Assembly: GCA_041658705.1 (NCBI GenBank)
Contig: JBAZZT010000001.1
Coordinates: 124,001 to 188,000, forward strand
Reading direction: 5' to 3'
From: CAIKNB01 sp041658705
GTDB taxonomy: Bacteria > Patescibacteriota > Patescibacteriia > 2-12-FULL-60-25
Length of the DNA stretch: 64,000 nt
Shown: piece by piece, positions 1 to 8,553 of the stretch
Numbering within the stretch: the first letter of the stretch is position 1
How the letters are laid out: every line of letters begins with the position of its first letter
Program-made: the position numbers and the translations under genes
Notes under the pieces: model-generated
Told to the model about the DNA's origin: nothing
The model's input: the letters and a program-made list of their open reading frames with translations, nothing else
Databases searched by the model: none

Positions 1-102
1 ATCGCGGATATGCCCGTAGCTAGCCAGCACGGTAAAATCCTTGCCCAAGAATCGAGAGATGGTTTTGGCTTTGGTGGGTGATTCGACGATGACCAGTTTC
101 AT
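1..102 (-). CDS. topA: DNA topoisomerase I, N-terminal fragment (runs off the window)
   Basis: Only the first 34 codons are present, read on the minus strand from an ATG at 102. They begin MKLVIVESPTKAKTISRFLG, the hallmark start of the bacterial topoisomerase I Toprim domain, with the catalytic-glutamate motif VESPTKAK, followed by a SYGHIRD segment. The enzyme relaxes negatively supercoiled DNA through a transient single-strand break. It lies directly downstream of dprA on the same strand, a dprA-topA order common in bacteria. The reading is short but diagnostic; the rest of the gene lies outside the window. Confidence 0.93.
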   Translation of the reverse strand, partial: MKLVIVESPTKAKTISRFLGKDFTVLASYGHIRD

Positions 103-453
103 ATATTTAGAGAGTAGTAGGGGCGCATGCCATGCGCCCATCAGAACGGTAGACGGTAGCCAGATCGATCGGATCGTTCTGTGCGTCAACCGCAGAAAGA
201 TATCAGAGTGTTTGCAGTTCTGCCAGATGTTAAGGGATTTGTCAAGAGCTAGACGGTAGAGTGTTCAGCGTAGGGGCGAACGGTTGTGCGCCCTCCTGTT
301 ATTTTTCATCTGTCGTCCTGAGCTTGTCGAAGGATCTTTTTAAGCTTCGTCTGAACCGATGGCTGATAAAGGTCCTTCGACTTCGCTCGTCTCGTCTGAC
401 GAGCCTTCGCTTCGCTCAGGATGACAGGGAAGGGATGGGTTTTTGGCTACGCT
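103..453. repeat. Intergenic repeat block between dprA and topA
   Basis: No gene is seen. The space holds a GTAGGGGC-type palindrome at 117-139 (arms GGGCGCATG/CATGCGCCC), a degenerate second copy at 270-293, and a long imperfect inverted repeat at about 310-425. That repeat opens with TCCTGAGCTTGTCGAAGGA and closes with its complement CCTTCG...CTCAGGATGACA. Both families recur through the window, for example at 5446, 14477, 14524, 15556, 44159 and 60783. Confidence 0.8.
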
Positions 454-1629
454 CTATCCCACGGGCGCATGACCATGCGCCCCTACCCTCTTGTTTCGCA
501 CTGCCACACTGCGTGAAAAAATCTTGCCGCCTTGATCCGTGACGTAGCCGCCCATTTCGAGCGCCGCCAGAAGGCAGGCGACTTCCGAAACCGGGCAGCC
601 GCTTTGCCGGGCCAGTTCGTCCATGTGCGCGGGCGATTCCAGTTGCGCCAAGAGTTTTCGTTCTTCGGCGTTCAAGTCTTCCAGGTACACCTTTTTCGGC
701 TCCGCACATGGCGGTAACTCGAGCATCTCCAAGATGTCGGCGGTAGAGGTGCAGGGCGTCGCGCCCAGTTTGAGCAGCTTGTTGGTGCCGGTCGAGACCG
801 GGCTCGTGATTGGACCGGGGACGGATAAGACGTCGCGGTCATAGCCCAGCGCCAGGTGCGCCGTGATGAGCGAGCCTGAAATCTCGTCCGCCTCCACCAC
901 CACGACCGCGCGGCTCAAGCCGGCGATGATGCGGTTGCGCAGCGGAAAGTGGTGTTTGAGCGAGCCGGTGCCCGGCGGAAATTCCGAGACCAGACAGCCG
1001 CCGTTCTGGATGACGCGCAAGCCTAAATTATAATTTGCGCGCGGATAGATCGAAGCGTCGTCGCAACCCGTGCCCAAGACCGCGATGCACCAGCCGGCGC
1101 TTTCGAGCGCGGCTTCGTGCGCTGCGGCGTCTATCCCCAGAGCTAGGCCGGAGACGATGCCTAGTCCGGCTTGGGCTAAACCGCGTGCCAACTCCCCGGC
1201 GACTTTACGTCCGTAAAAAGTGCAGCGCCGCGTGCCCACCAGCGCTACGCACACGCTCGGCAAGTCAAAGTTACCGCGCACGAACAAAGCGAACGGGGGA
1301 TCGGAAATTTGTTTAAGCAGGGTCGGATAATCTGCATCTTCCAGCATGACGAAACGCATGGCGCACGCTTGCATTCGCGCCAAAACGGTTTCCACATCGA
1401 AGGTTGCGCGGAAGGCAGCATATTTCGCCGCCGCGCCGGGGTTTATGCCTATTTTTTCGAGTTCCGTCGGATTAAGCCCCGCAGCCTCCGCGCCGTCCTG
1501 TATATAGGAAGATAGGCGTGCCAGGGAACGGCTGCCGAAACCCTCAAAACACGCCAAACTAAGCCAACCGAGGCGGCTTGGATTCCAGCTGTTTTCTGCG
1601 CAACAAGCGTTTGATTCTTGGTCGGACAT
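454..1629 (-). CDS. dprA: DNA processing protein DprA/Smf
   Basis: 391 aa. DprA binds incoming single-stranded DNA during natural transformation and loads RecA on it. The central Rossmann-like DprA domain is clear (LVGTRRCTFYGRKVA, then IVSGLALGIDAAAHEAAL, then SEFPPGTGSLKHHFPLRNRI). The C-terminus has the winged-helix DprA domain (about residues 315-375). The N-terminal HhH-like region precedes them. The ATG at 1629 sits 11 bases below a TATATA box, so the mRNA leader is very short. The last residues (GAHGHAPVG) are encoded by a GTAGGGGC palindrome, so a repeat has replaced or extended the original 3' end. comF at 14.7 kb carries the same upstream box, which supports a shared competence role. 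Confidence 0.95.
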   Translation of the reverse strand: MSDQESNACCAENSWNPSRLGWLSLACFEGFGSRSLARLSSYIQDGAEAAGLNPTELEKIGINPGAAAKYAAFRATFDVETVLARMQACAMRFVMLEDADYPTLLKQISDPPFALFVRGNFDLPSVCVALVGTRRCTFYGRKVAGELARGLAQAGLGIVSGLALGIDAAAHEAALESAGWCIAVLGTGCDDASIYPRANYNLGLRVIQNGGCLVSEFPPGTGSLKHHFPLRNRIIAGLSRAVVVVEADEISGSLITAHLALGYDRDVLSVPGPITSPVSTGTNKLLKLGATPCTSTADILEMLELPPCAEPKKVYLEDLNAEERKLLAQLESPAHMDELARQSGCPVSEVACLLAALEMGGYVTDQGGKIFSRSVAVRNKRVGAHGHAPVG

Positions 1630-1640
1630 TTGGCTGCCTA

Positions 1641-1675
1641 TATATACCGCTGCCGTATCCAGGGGAAAAAGTCAA
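1641..1675 (-). promoter_or_regulatory. dprA promoter with 23-bp spacer, shared with comF
   Basis: On the minus strand: TTGACT (1675-1670), a 23-bp gap and TATATA (1646-1641). GGATACGGCAGCGG lies directly against the -10. The comF upstream region has the same layout with one change in that stretch and also the same TTGACTTTTT start. The 23-bp gap is far from the usual 17, so either only the -10 side is read by RNA polymerase with help from an activator, or another sigma factor is used (inference). Confidence 0.65.
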
Positions 1676-1860
1676 GACGTCCTCATACTTTTTGCCGCCA
1701 AAAAGTATGCAAAAACCGCTGGGGCCTCGAATTCGCTTACATGTATATAGTTAAGCGTTCTTGCGGTTAGCTCAACTCTCGGCCCCAGACCCCACCTGGA
1801 TACAAAGACGTTTTCGGATCTTAAATCGTAAAATTCAACTTACTCGCTACTTGCTGCTCG
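1676..1860. repeat. Intergenic repeats between pth and dprA
   Basis: Contains a perfect 11-bp inverted repeat (CATACTTTTTG / CAAAAAGTATG, 1684-1709). A longer imperfect pair follows, CTGGGGCC near 1719 and GGCCCCAG near 1780. Next to pth there is a microrepeat tract made of CTACTTGCTGCTCG units. The same microrepeat occurs inside the coding sequence at 62832-62948. Confidence 0.65.
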
Positions 1861-2418
1861 CTACTTCTTATTCCACAGCGTCGCGGCTTGTTCGAAATCT
1901 TTATCTAGCCAATCGGCTAAAACCTCCGGCGCGCGCTCGCGGATGATTTGCATGAGTTCGGGGTCCATGTCCGAGAGCACCCAGTCTTCGCCTTTCAGTT
2001 TGTCCGGCCGACCGATACCGATGCGCAAGCGCGCAAAATCGCTGCGCCCCAAATTTTCGATGATGGATTGGATGCCGTTGTGTCCGGCTGATCCGAAATT
2101 CTTGGCCAAGGCAAAGCGCCCGGCTTCGAAATCCATCTCATCCTGCAGCACCAGCAAGTCTTTGGCTGGATCGAGTTTGTAGAAATTCACGAGCTCGCGC
2201 ACGGCGAGTCCTGATTCGTTCATGAAAGTCTGCGGCTTCGCTAAGACGATCGAACCGCTCGCGACTTTGGACTTGGCGCATGTGGCGTGCCGTTTCGCCT
2301 CATTCTTCCACTCCGCTTCAAGCAAAGCCGCGAAAGCGTCCACGGCCATGAAGCCCGCGTTATGGCGGTTCAGCGCGTATTCTTTACCCGGATTCCCCAG
2401 CCCGACGATGAGTTTCAT
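1861..2418 (-). CDS. pth: Peptidyl-tRNA hydrolase
   Basis: 185 aa, the usual length of bacterial Pth. It frees tRNA from peptidyl-tRNA that drops off ribosomes. The N-terminal signature GLGNPGKEYALNRHNAGF gives Asn9 and catalytic His19; FMNESG and the LQDEMDFEAG loop (conserved Asp) follow, then GSAGHNGIQSI. It is in the minus-strand group LCP-der-pth-dprA-topA. Its TAG stop lies within the adjoining microrepeat (AAG TAG CGA GCA), so the repeat abuts the last sense codons exactly. Confidence 0.95.
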   Translation of the reverse strand: MKLIVGLGNPGKEYALNRHNAGFMAVDAFAALLEAEWKNEAKRHATCAKSKVASGSIVLAKPQTFMNESGLAVRELVNFYKLDPAKDLLVLQDEMDFEAGRFALAKNFGSAGHNGIQSIIENLGRSDFARLRIGIGRPDKLKGEDWVLSDMDPELMQIIRERAPEVLADWLDKDFEQAATLWNKK

Positions 2419-2541
2419 ATGAACTAGATGATAGAGAGTAGAGGATAGAGAGTAGCCAGATTTCGAAAGATGGCCTGGCTACCCTCTACTCTCTATCCCA
2501 CGGGCGTATGACCATGCGCCCCTACCCTCTGCTTTTATGTG
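2419..2541. repeat. pth-der spacer with palindromic repeats
   Basis: Contains an inverted pair of a GTAGAGAGTAG-type microrepeat (2428-2455 against 2474-2498) flanking a short loop, then a GTAGGGGC-family palindrome at 2500-2525. No coding signal is seen. Confidence 0.65.
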
Positions 2542-3990
2542 TCAGTACCTTCCGCCCTTTCTGCCGATGGGGCGCTTGCGGCGCGCTTTTTGGCGTTTGC
2601 CGCCCAGCTGTTCTTCTTGTTCGGCTACGGTCGGCATGGCCGAGTAATCCAGATTGACCTTGATGGGCGTGCCCACGAAGCCGAATTTTTTGCGCAGCGA
2701 ATTCTCGAAATAGCGCACCCAGGAGGGATGGACTTCGGCTTTGTTGCCGCGCACTTGGATGATGAAAGTCGGCGGCTCGATGCCGATCTGTTTGACGTCG
2801 TGGATGTAGGGCGCAAAGTTGGCGCCCTCGGCCAGCGGATGTTTTTTGGCGATCACCTGCTTGAGCAATTTTTGCAGGGCGTTGTAGGCGATCTCGCGGC
2901 GTCGTTCGTCGCGGATGGTGAAGGCCATGTCGAGCAGCTTGTCGGTGCGCTGGCGGTTCTTGGCCGAGACGAAGATGATCGGCGCCCAGGCGAGAAAGGG
3001 GAAGAGTTGGCGCAGGATGACCTCGGCTTCTTGCGTTGAGCGCTGGGTCTTGTTTTCGGCCAAGTCCCATTTGTTGACCGCGATGATCAGGCCTTTGTAT
3101 TCATCCATGAGCAAGCCGGCCAAGTGTTTGTCTTGAGCTTTGGGATCTTCGTTTGCATCCACCACCAGGACCGCGACGTCGGCGCGGCGCAAAGCTTCGC
3201 GGTTGCGTTCCAAGCTGTCTTTTTCGATCCCGCGTTCGACTCGCGAGCGGCGTCGCATGCCGGCCGTATCCACCAGGATGACCGGCTGGCCTTTCCATTC
3301 CAAATAAGTATCGATGGGCTCGCGCGTGGTATGCGGCACGGCGGAAGTGATGACGCGTTCCTCGCCGAGCAGCGCATTCACGATCGAGGATTTGCCCACG
3401 TTGGGTCGCCCCATGATGACCATGCGCAAACCGATTTTTGCGTCGGCCGTGTCCGGCAGCTTGCCCAGCGTCTTCAATTTTTCATACACCAGATCCAACA
3501 GATCGCCCACGTTGCGGCCGGTCGAGGCCGAGCAGGGGATGGGTTCGCCTAAACCCAGCCGGTAAACGTCGCGCCCGAAAGCTTGGGCATAGACGGCCGT
3601 GGTGTCGGTCTTGTTGGCCACGAGCAGCGTCGGCTTTTTGAGTTTTTTGAGTTCAGCCGCGATCTCGACGTCTTGCGGCATCATCCTGGACTTGGAATCC
3701 ACCAGCATGAGCACCAGGTCAGCGTCTTTGATGGCGTGCCGCGTCTGGCGTTGCATGCCGCGCCCGATTTCTTCGCCCGAGCTGGCATCTAAGCCGCCCG
3801 TATCCACGACTTCGATCTCGGCGCCGCGCCACAGGGTGTGGCCGTAACGGCGGTCGCGCGTGGTGTGCGGGACATCTGAAACCATGGCCGCGGTGCTTTC
3901 GGTCAGACGGTTCCACAGGGTGGATTTGCCGACGTTAGCTCGTCCGACCAGGGCGACGATGGGGAGTTTACGGGTTCGTGGTGCCGGCAT
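2542..3990 (-). CDS. der: Ribosome biogenesis GTPase Der (EngA)
   Basis: 482 aa with the two tandem GTPase domains that define Der. G1 motifs are GRANVGKST (16-24) and GRPNVGKSS; switch motifs are VPHTTRD and VPHTTRE; the G3 motifs are DTGG and DTAG; the G4 motifs are NKTD and NKWD. A C-terminal KH-like domain ends in a basic tail (GKRQKARRKRPIGRKGGR). It acts in maturation of the 50S subunit. Its start overlaps the 3' end of the LCP gene by 23 bases, so the two are probably co-transcribed and translationally coupled. Confidence 0.96.
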   Translation of the reverse strand: MPAPRTRKLPIVALVGRANVGKSTLWNRLTESTAAMVSDVPHTTRDRRYGHTLWRGAEIEVVDTGGLDASSGEEIGRGMQRQTRHAIKDADLVLMLVDSKSRMMPQDVEIAAELKKLKKPTLLVANKTDTTAVYAQAFGRDVYRLGLGEPIPCSASTGRNVGDLLDLVYEKLKTLGKLPDTADAKIGLRMVIMGRPNVGKSSIVNALLGEERVITSAVPHTTREPIDTYLEWKGQPVILVDTAGMRRRSRVERGIEKDSLERNREALRRADVAVLVVDANEDPKAQDKHLAGLLMDEYKGLIIAVNKWDLAENKTQRSTQEAEVILRQLFPFLAWAPIIFVSAKNRQRTDKLLDMAFTIRDERRREIAYNALQKLLKQVIAKKHPLAEGANFAPYIHDVKQIGIEPPTFIIQVRGNKAEVHPSWVRYFENSLRKKFGFVGTPIKVNLDYSAMPTVAEQEEQLGGKRQKARRKRPIGRKGGRY

Positions 3991-5425
3991 ATGGGTTGAT
4001 GGCTCCGAGGCTCGAATTCCCCAACACGATCAAGAATTCGGTCGCGGAGGAGGAGACGTTTTCTTTAGCCCCATTATCGTAGATTATTTTTCCGTTGGCG
4101 GGTTGTGAGACGTCCGCGTCGAGCAGCTTCTTCAGCCTGGCGAGTTCGGTTTGCTTGCGGCCGCCCGTCAGGTCGTAGATCACGCTGCGTTCGAAGCCGC
4201 GTTTGGTTGCGTTGCCCGTGTTCTCGACAGTATAGCCGATGGCTTCGAGCTTGGTCGCGGCTTGGGCGGCAAAGCCCGTGCGCAGCGTGCCGTTGCGGAT
4301 CTCGAGGACGATATTTTCGTTCGGACTCAAGCTCTTGTTGCGTTCCGCTTTGCTCGTGAAGGGGTCCGCGGCCAAGGCGCGCAGTTCGGTCCAATCCGGT
4401 TTTTTGGGGAAGAGCATGGCGGCGCCGTCTACGTTGGCCGGGATGAGTTCGCCGTCGGCCGCGTCGGTCATCACGTTCATCACGATCTTGGTCTTGGAAT
4501 AATCGATGGCCATGGGTATAAGCTTGATCAAATCCCAGGCGGTGAGGTTGGTCTGCAAGTGGCTGGAGAGCGCGGTCCACAGGTCGGTGAGTTTTTTAGG
4601 GTTACCCAGCGTGCCGAGCGAGACGAGCTTGTCGCGCACCGCGTTGAGCACGATTTGCTGGCGCCGGCTGCGTGCAAAATCAGAGCCTTCGCCGTTAGAG
4701 CCGTGGCGCGAGCGCACATAGGTCAGCGCGCGTTTGCCGTCCATGTGTTCAGCTCCTTTGTTGAAGCTTATCGTGGTCCAGTGGTAGGGGTTAGGTCCGT
4801 CATCGGCGGTAGGGTATTGGCTGTCGCTGAAGGAGCGCTCCACGGTCACATCCACCCCGCCCAAGGCGTCGATGAATTCCTCGAAGCCTTTGAAGTCCAA
4901 GCGGATCACGCGGTCGATGCGCACTTCGAACAGCTTCTCGAAATCCTTGGCCGTATACACCGCGCCTTCGCCCGGGTGGCTGACTTCATTCAGCGCGTTC
5001 ACGGCGTTGATTTTGCGGAAGCGTCCGCCGCCCAAGGGATAAGCCAAGTCGCGCGGGATGGATAAGAGCCCGACGCGCGAAGTGTTTTTGTCGATGCTCG
5101 CCAGGATGATGGTGTCGGTGAGTTGCGCGCCGTCATGGCCGTCGCCGCCGATGCCTAGGAGCAGGATGTTGAGTCGGCCGTCGGGCGTGGAAAACGGTCC
5201 GCTGTCGGCACTCCCGCTGTTCCAAGGAAAAATCTTCAAGTCGGACAACGAAAATAGATTGCCCATCTCACCCAAGACGCTTGTGCCTCGGCTCGCGGCG
5301 CGATATGAGGCGCCCGCACCGACTGTGGCCAAAAGCCCCACCAGCAACGTAAAAACAGCGGCCACGATGATGGTCTTGCGCCGCGCTGTTTTGTCGCTTT
5401 CCGTGCCGATCAGGTTGATTTTCAT
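3968..5425 (-). CDS. LytR-CpsA-Psr (LCP) family protein with LytR_C domain
   Basis: 485 aa. One N-terminal membrane segment (about residues 17-40) is followed by an extracellular LCP catalytic domain (LNILLLGIGGDGHDG, DTIILASIDKNTSRVGLLS, IPRDL, then GKRALTYVRSRH with the arginines that bind the polyprenyl pyrophosphate). A LytR_C domain at about 370-440 follows (NIVLEIRNGTLRTGFA). LCP enzymes attach polymers to peptidoglycan or protein, so this probably modifies the cell surface. A presumed promoter lies near 5550 (TATATT on the minus strand), inside a repeat-rich spacer. Confidence 0.9.
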   Translation of the reverse strand: MKINLIGTESDKTARRKTIIVAAVFTLLVGLLATVGAGASYRAASRGTSVLGEMGNLFSLSDLKIFPWNSGSADSGPFSTPDGRLNILLLGIGGDGHDGAQLTDTIILASIDKNTSRVGLLSIPRDLAYPLGGGRFRKINAVNALNEVSHPGEGAVYTAKDFEKLFEVRIDRVIRLDFKGFEEFIDALGGVDVTVERSFSDSQYPTADDGPNPYHWTTISFNKGAEHMDGKRALTYVRSRHGSNGEGSDFARSRRQQIVLNAVRDKLVSLGTLGNPKKLTDLWTALSSHLQTNLTAWDLIKLIPMAIDYSKTKIVMNVMTDAADGELIPANVDGAAMLFPKKPDWTELRALAADPFTSKAERNKSLSPNENIVLEIRNGTLRTGFAAQAATKLEAIGYTVENTGNATKRGFERSVIYDLTGGRKQTELARLKKLLDADVSQPANGKIIYDNGAKENVSSSATEFLIVLGNSSLGAINPYAGTTNP

Positions 5426-5698
5426 GGGGAATCAGACGCTAGAGAGTAGGGGCGCATGCCATGCGCCCTGACGGTAGACGGTAGCCAGTTTTCGGTTCTG
5501 GCTACTCTCTGCCCTCTACCCTCTACTTTCTTACTTTTCGTTCAACGAATATACCAGCTTTATTGATAAGAGGGTAGGGGGCAGAGAGCAGAAGATAGCC
5601 AAGCGTCATACGAATTTTTTGCCCTTAAAATCGGTCTGGCTACCCTCTACTCTCTACCCTCTACTCTCTATCTTTTGTGTTATACTGTATTCCGAACT
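5426..5698. repeat. Divergent intergenic region: palindromes, microrepeats and plus-strand -10 box
   Basis: Divergent spacer between the LCP gene and the T4SS-like operon. It holds a GTAGGGGC palindrome (5446-5469) and two inverted pairs of GTAGAGGGTAGCCAG/CTGGCTACCCTCTAC microrepeats (5470-5530 and 5568-5672). An extended -10 (TGTGT TATACT, hexamer 5681-5686) points into the operon. The likely +1 at about 5693 leaves almost no leader before the ATG at 5699. Confidence 0.6.
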
Positions 5699-8548
5699 AT
5701 GCGCAACGCGCCATCCGGTCTTCGTTTCTTTTGGCAGGCTGTTTTGGAAAAAATGAAGAGATTCGATGCTCGCTTCGCGGGGCTCAAAAAGCCCTATCGG
5801 ATTTTGCTTACCGCGTTGCTCGTGGCTGTGCCGGTCGTGGCACTCTACGGACATTTCGCCAACGCCGGAGCGGCCGTGACCATCCCGCTGGTCTACGGCG
5901 GCACGGTCGGCGCGCTGGTGCTCATCATCATCTCGGGGCTGATCTATCTCTCGGCTGTGCTCATGTTCATCCTGAACATGGTGCTCATGTATCTGGTCAT
6001 CTTCGTGGCGGGCTACAACAACTTCGTGTATGCCTCGCCGGTCATGGTGGGCTGGCCGCTGGTGCGCGACGTGGCCAACATGTTCTTCATCGTCGTGCTT
6101 TTGGTCATCGCCTTCGGCACGATCGTCGGCTATCAAGAAGTGGACTACCGCAAGTATCTGCCCAAGCTTTTGCTCATGGCAGTGCTCATCAACTTCTCCA
6201 AACTCCTGGTCGGCCTGCTCATCGACTTTTCGCAGGTCATCATGCTGACCTTCGTCAACGGTTTCAAGGACGCAGCCTTCGGTAACTTCGCCAAGCTGTT
6301 CGGTTTGGACAAGATCTTCGATTTGGGCACGCAGCTGGGGCAATTCGATATCTCGGGCGCCGCCGCCACCATGGTCAACATCTTCATGTCGCTGATCTTC
6401 AGCATGATCATGTTGGCCATCATGTCCACGCTGCTCCTCATCATGCTGATCTATCTGGTGGCGCGCATCGTGGGCCTGTGGATCGTGCTCATCTTTTCGC
6501 CCATGGCGTTTTTCGTCTGGGCTGTGCCGCCCAAACTCTCCAAGGGTTTGAGTGCGTTCGCGGGTCAGTGGTGGAAAGTCCTGGGCGCGCTGTTGTCCGG
6601 CGGTCCGATCATGGCGTTTTTCATCTGGCTGACGCTGGCCATCGTGGCGGGCTCCGACAACCCTTTTTCCGAACTGCAAAGTGCCAACTCGGCGGAGATG
6701 ACGACGGCCATCTCGTTCATCGGACAACTGGCCGACCTGGGCCAACTCTCACGTTTCATCATCGGCGTGACGTTGCTTTTCTTCGGCATCAAGACGGCCA
6801 TCCAAGTTTCGGGTGAAGTCTCGGAAACGCTCAAGAGCGCCGCCTCAAAAATTTCCTCGGCCGGCGGACCCATCGGCTATCCCATGCGTTTGGGCGGACG
6901 GGTGGCGGGCAAAGCGGCACGCGGCGGAGCCAAGCTGGCGGGCAAGGGCGCGAGTTACGGCTTGGGCATCTTGGATCAAAAAACCGGCTTCACCAAAAAC
7001 ATGGGCGAGTTTGCGTTGCGTAAAGGCGGCGAGATGGGCAAACAGGGCGGACTCCAGGGAGTCGTGGGCGGGCTGATGGCTTCGGGCGGCGTAAAAGCCA
7101 TGGGTATCTCGGGGGCGCGCAAAGCGGCGGCCGAAAAGCATGTCGCCGAACAGACCAGGGGTTTGAGTTTGGAACAGACGCAGCAGTTCTATCACGCCAA
7201 AATCGGCAGCATCAACCCGGCCACCGGCGAGGCGACCGAAAAGATGGGCGGTCGCAGAGTGCTCGAAAGGGAGTATGGGATACAGCGCTCCAAGGAGCTG
7301 GAGGACCATTATAGGAACAGCGGCATCGCCGATCCGGAGCAGGCCAAGGCCGCGGCGCGCCAGCAACTCGACAACGAACGCGGAGCTTGGATTAAGCAGA
7401 TGCGCACGGCGTATCCCGGCGACAAGGATCTGCAGAAAGAGTTGACCGACGAACTCAAGAAAAATTCGCATCGCCAAGGCGTCAACGACGCCATGAAGGC
7501 AGCGCTCGACAACGGCATCGGCGACATGTCGGACGAAGCAGTGGAGGACTCGGCGGTCATGACCGGTTTCATGCGGCGTAAGGGCTTTATGGGCGCGGAC
7601 GGCAAGGTGGATATGGCGCGCGCCACGGAAGACAAAGAGATGAAGGCCATCCTGGGACGCGGCGGCAAAAAAGCCAAGGCGTTAGATTCCTTCATGAACC
7701 ACTCGCAGACGGCGCAGGGTTCGGGCGAGAACCGGGCTTTGCTCCAAGCCATCACCACGGGCGCACCAGCCGACATCGAAGCAGCGGAAAAAGCGCGCCG
7801 TCGGTTTGCCGTGAGCCAAGACATGAAGCAGGTCAACATGGTGGCCAACGACGGCCGCGGCGGTTTGGGCGTCACGCGTTGGAGCGATGCGGCAGCCACC
7901 CGCGAGACTTTGCGCGGTCAGATGGGCTTCGGCGGATCAGACCAGGCTTTGGATAGTTTTGCGGGACGCGTCGGTTCGGTCGAACCCGGATCCATGCAAG
8001 GCCAAGCCCTGCGCAACGCTTTCTCCCAAGGCGTCTACACTGATCCGAACGTGGCGAGTTATTCCGACACGCAAGCCGGGGCCATGGGCATGGTGCAAAT
8101 CGCGGGCGTGCCCACCTCGGTCGCTTTCGGCATCCAAGATGACGGCAATTATCAGACTCCGGCTTTTGCGCAAGCTCACTCCACGGCGCTCGGCACGGCC
8201 ATAAAGAATATCGACAGCCCGGATGCCAGCAAACGCGAACCGAGCGCGCACTTCGTCTCATCCATCGACCCGGGCGTCATCACGCGCGGCGGTGCGGCGG
8301 CCCAGGCGGTGATCGGCGCGGTCAAAGGCAACGTGGTCAAGATCGCCAGCGCGGCACCGGACGCGGCGCTCATCCCAGCCTTGGAGGAGCAGGCTAAAGT
8401 CGCGGGCCAAAAAGTCGCGGCCGGCGTGGCCAACCAGCTCGATCGCGACATGGTCGATATCGGACATGAAATCGAATCCAGCAAGGTCGCCAAAGCCGCG
8501 GCCAAACGCGGCGGAAGCGCTTTCTCCCAGTATCGCAAGCGCAAATAA
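5699..8548 (+). CDS. VirB6/TrbL-like polytopic protein with long soluble tail
   Basis: 949 aa. About eight hydrophobic segments fill the first 375 residues, the layout of VirB6/TrbL inner-membrane channel proteins of type IV secretion systems. The remaining 570 residues are soluble, rich in Ala/Gly/Lys, and predicted cytoplasmic or periplasmic with coiled stretches. The TTG at 5675 is rejected as start because it overlaps the -10 box; ATG 5699 or ATG 5753 is likelier. It heads an operon with the coiled-coil protein 5 bases downstream, then PrgI, TraC-like and VirB4 genes, which supports the T4SS assignment. The tail itself matches no family I recognise. Confidence 0.75.
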   Translation: MRNAPSGLRFFWQAVLEKMKRFDARFAGLKKPYRILLTALLVAVPVVALYGHFANAGAAVTIPLVYGGTVGALVLIIISGLIYLSAVLMFILNMVLMYLVIFVAGYNNFVYASPVMVGWPLVRDVANMFFIVVLLVIAFGTIVGYQEVDYRKYLPKLLLMAVLINFSKLLVGLLIDFSQVIMLTFVNGFKDAAFGNFAKLFGLDKIFDLGTQLGQFDISGAAATMVNIFMSLIFSMIMLAIMSTLLLIMLIYLVARIVGLWIVLIFSPMAFFVWAVPPKLSKGLSAFAGQWWKVLGALLSGGPIMAFFIWLTLAIVAGSDNPFSELQSANSAEMTTAISFIGQLADLGQLSRFIIGVTLLFFGIKTAIQVSGEVSETLKSAASKISSAGGPIGYPMRLGGRVAGKAARGGAKLAGKGASYGLGILDQKTGFTKNMGEFALRKGGEMGKQGGLQGVVGGLMASGGVKAMGISGARKAAAEKHVAEQTRGLSLEQTQQFYHAKIGSINPATGEATEKMGGRRVLEREYGIQRSKELEDHYRNSGIADPEQAKAAARQQLDNERGAWIKQMRTAYPGDKDLQKELTDELKKNSHRQGVNDAMKAALDNGIGDMSDEAVEDSAVMTGFMRRKGFMGADGKVDMARATEDKEMKAILGRGGKKAKALDSFMNHSQTAQGSGENRALLQAITTGAPADIEAAEKARRRFAVSQDMKQVNMVANDGRGGLGVTRWSDAAATRETLRGQMGFGGSDQALDSFAGRVGSVEPGSMQGQALRNAFSQGVYTDPNVASYSDTQAGAMGMVQIAGVPTSVAFGIQDDGNYQTPAFAQAHSTALGTAIKNIDSPDASKREPSAHFVSSIDPGVITRGGAAAQAVIGAVKGNVVKIASAAPDAALIPALEEQAKVAGQKVAAGVANQLDRDMVDIGHEIESSKVAKAAAKRGGSAFSQYRKRK

Positions 8549-8553
8549 GGGTT

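Noticed and set aside
5675..5698. TTG at 5675 as start of the VirB6-like gene
   Set aside because: It overlaps the extended -10 box TGTGTTATACT, so the codons would lie upstream of or at the transcription start.
5654..6745. Long minus-strand frame opposite the VirB6-like gene (His/Asp/Gln-rich)
   Set aside because: Its composition is that of a shadow of a GC-rich hydrophobic gene; similar shadows lie opposite recG and the propeller gene at 59614-60786.
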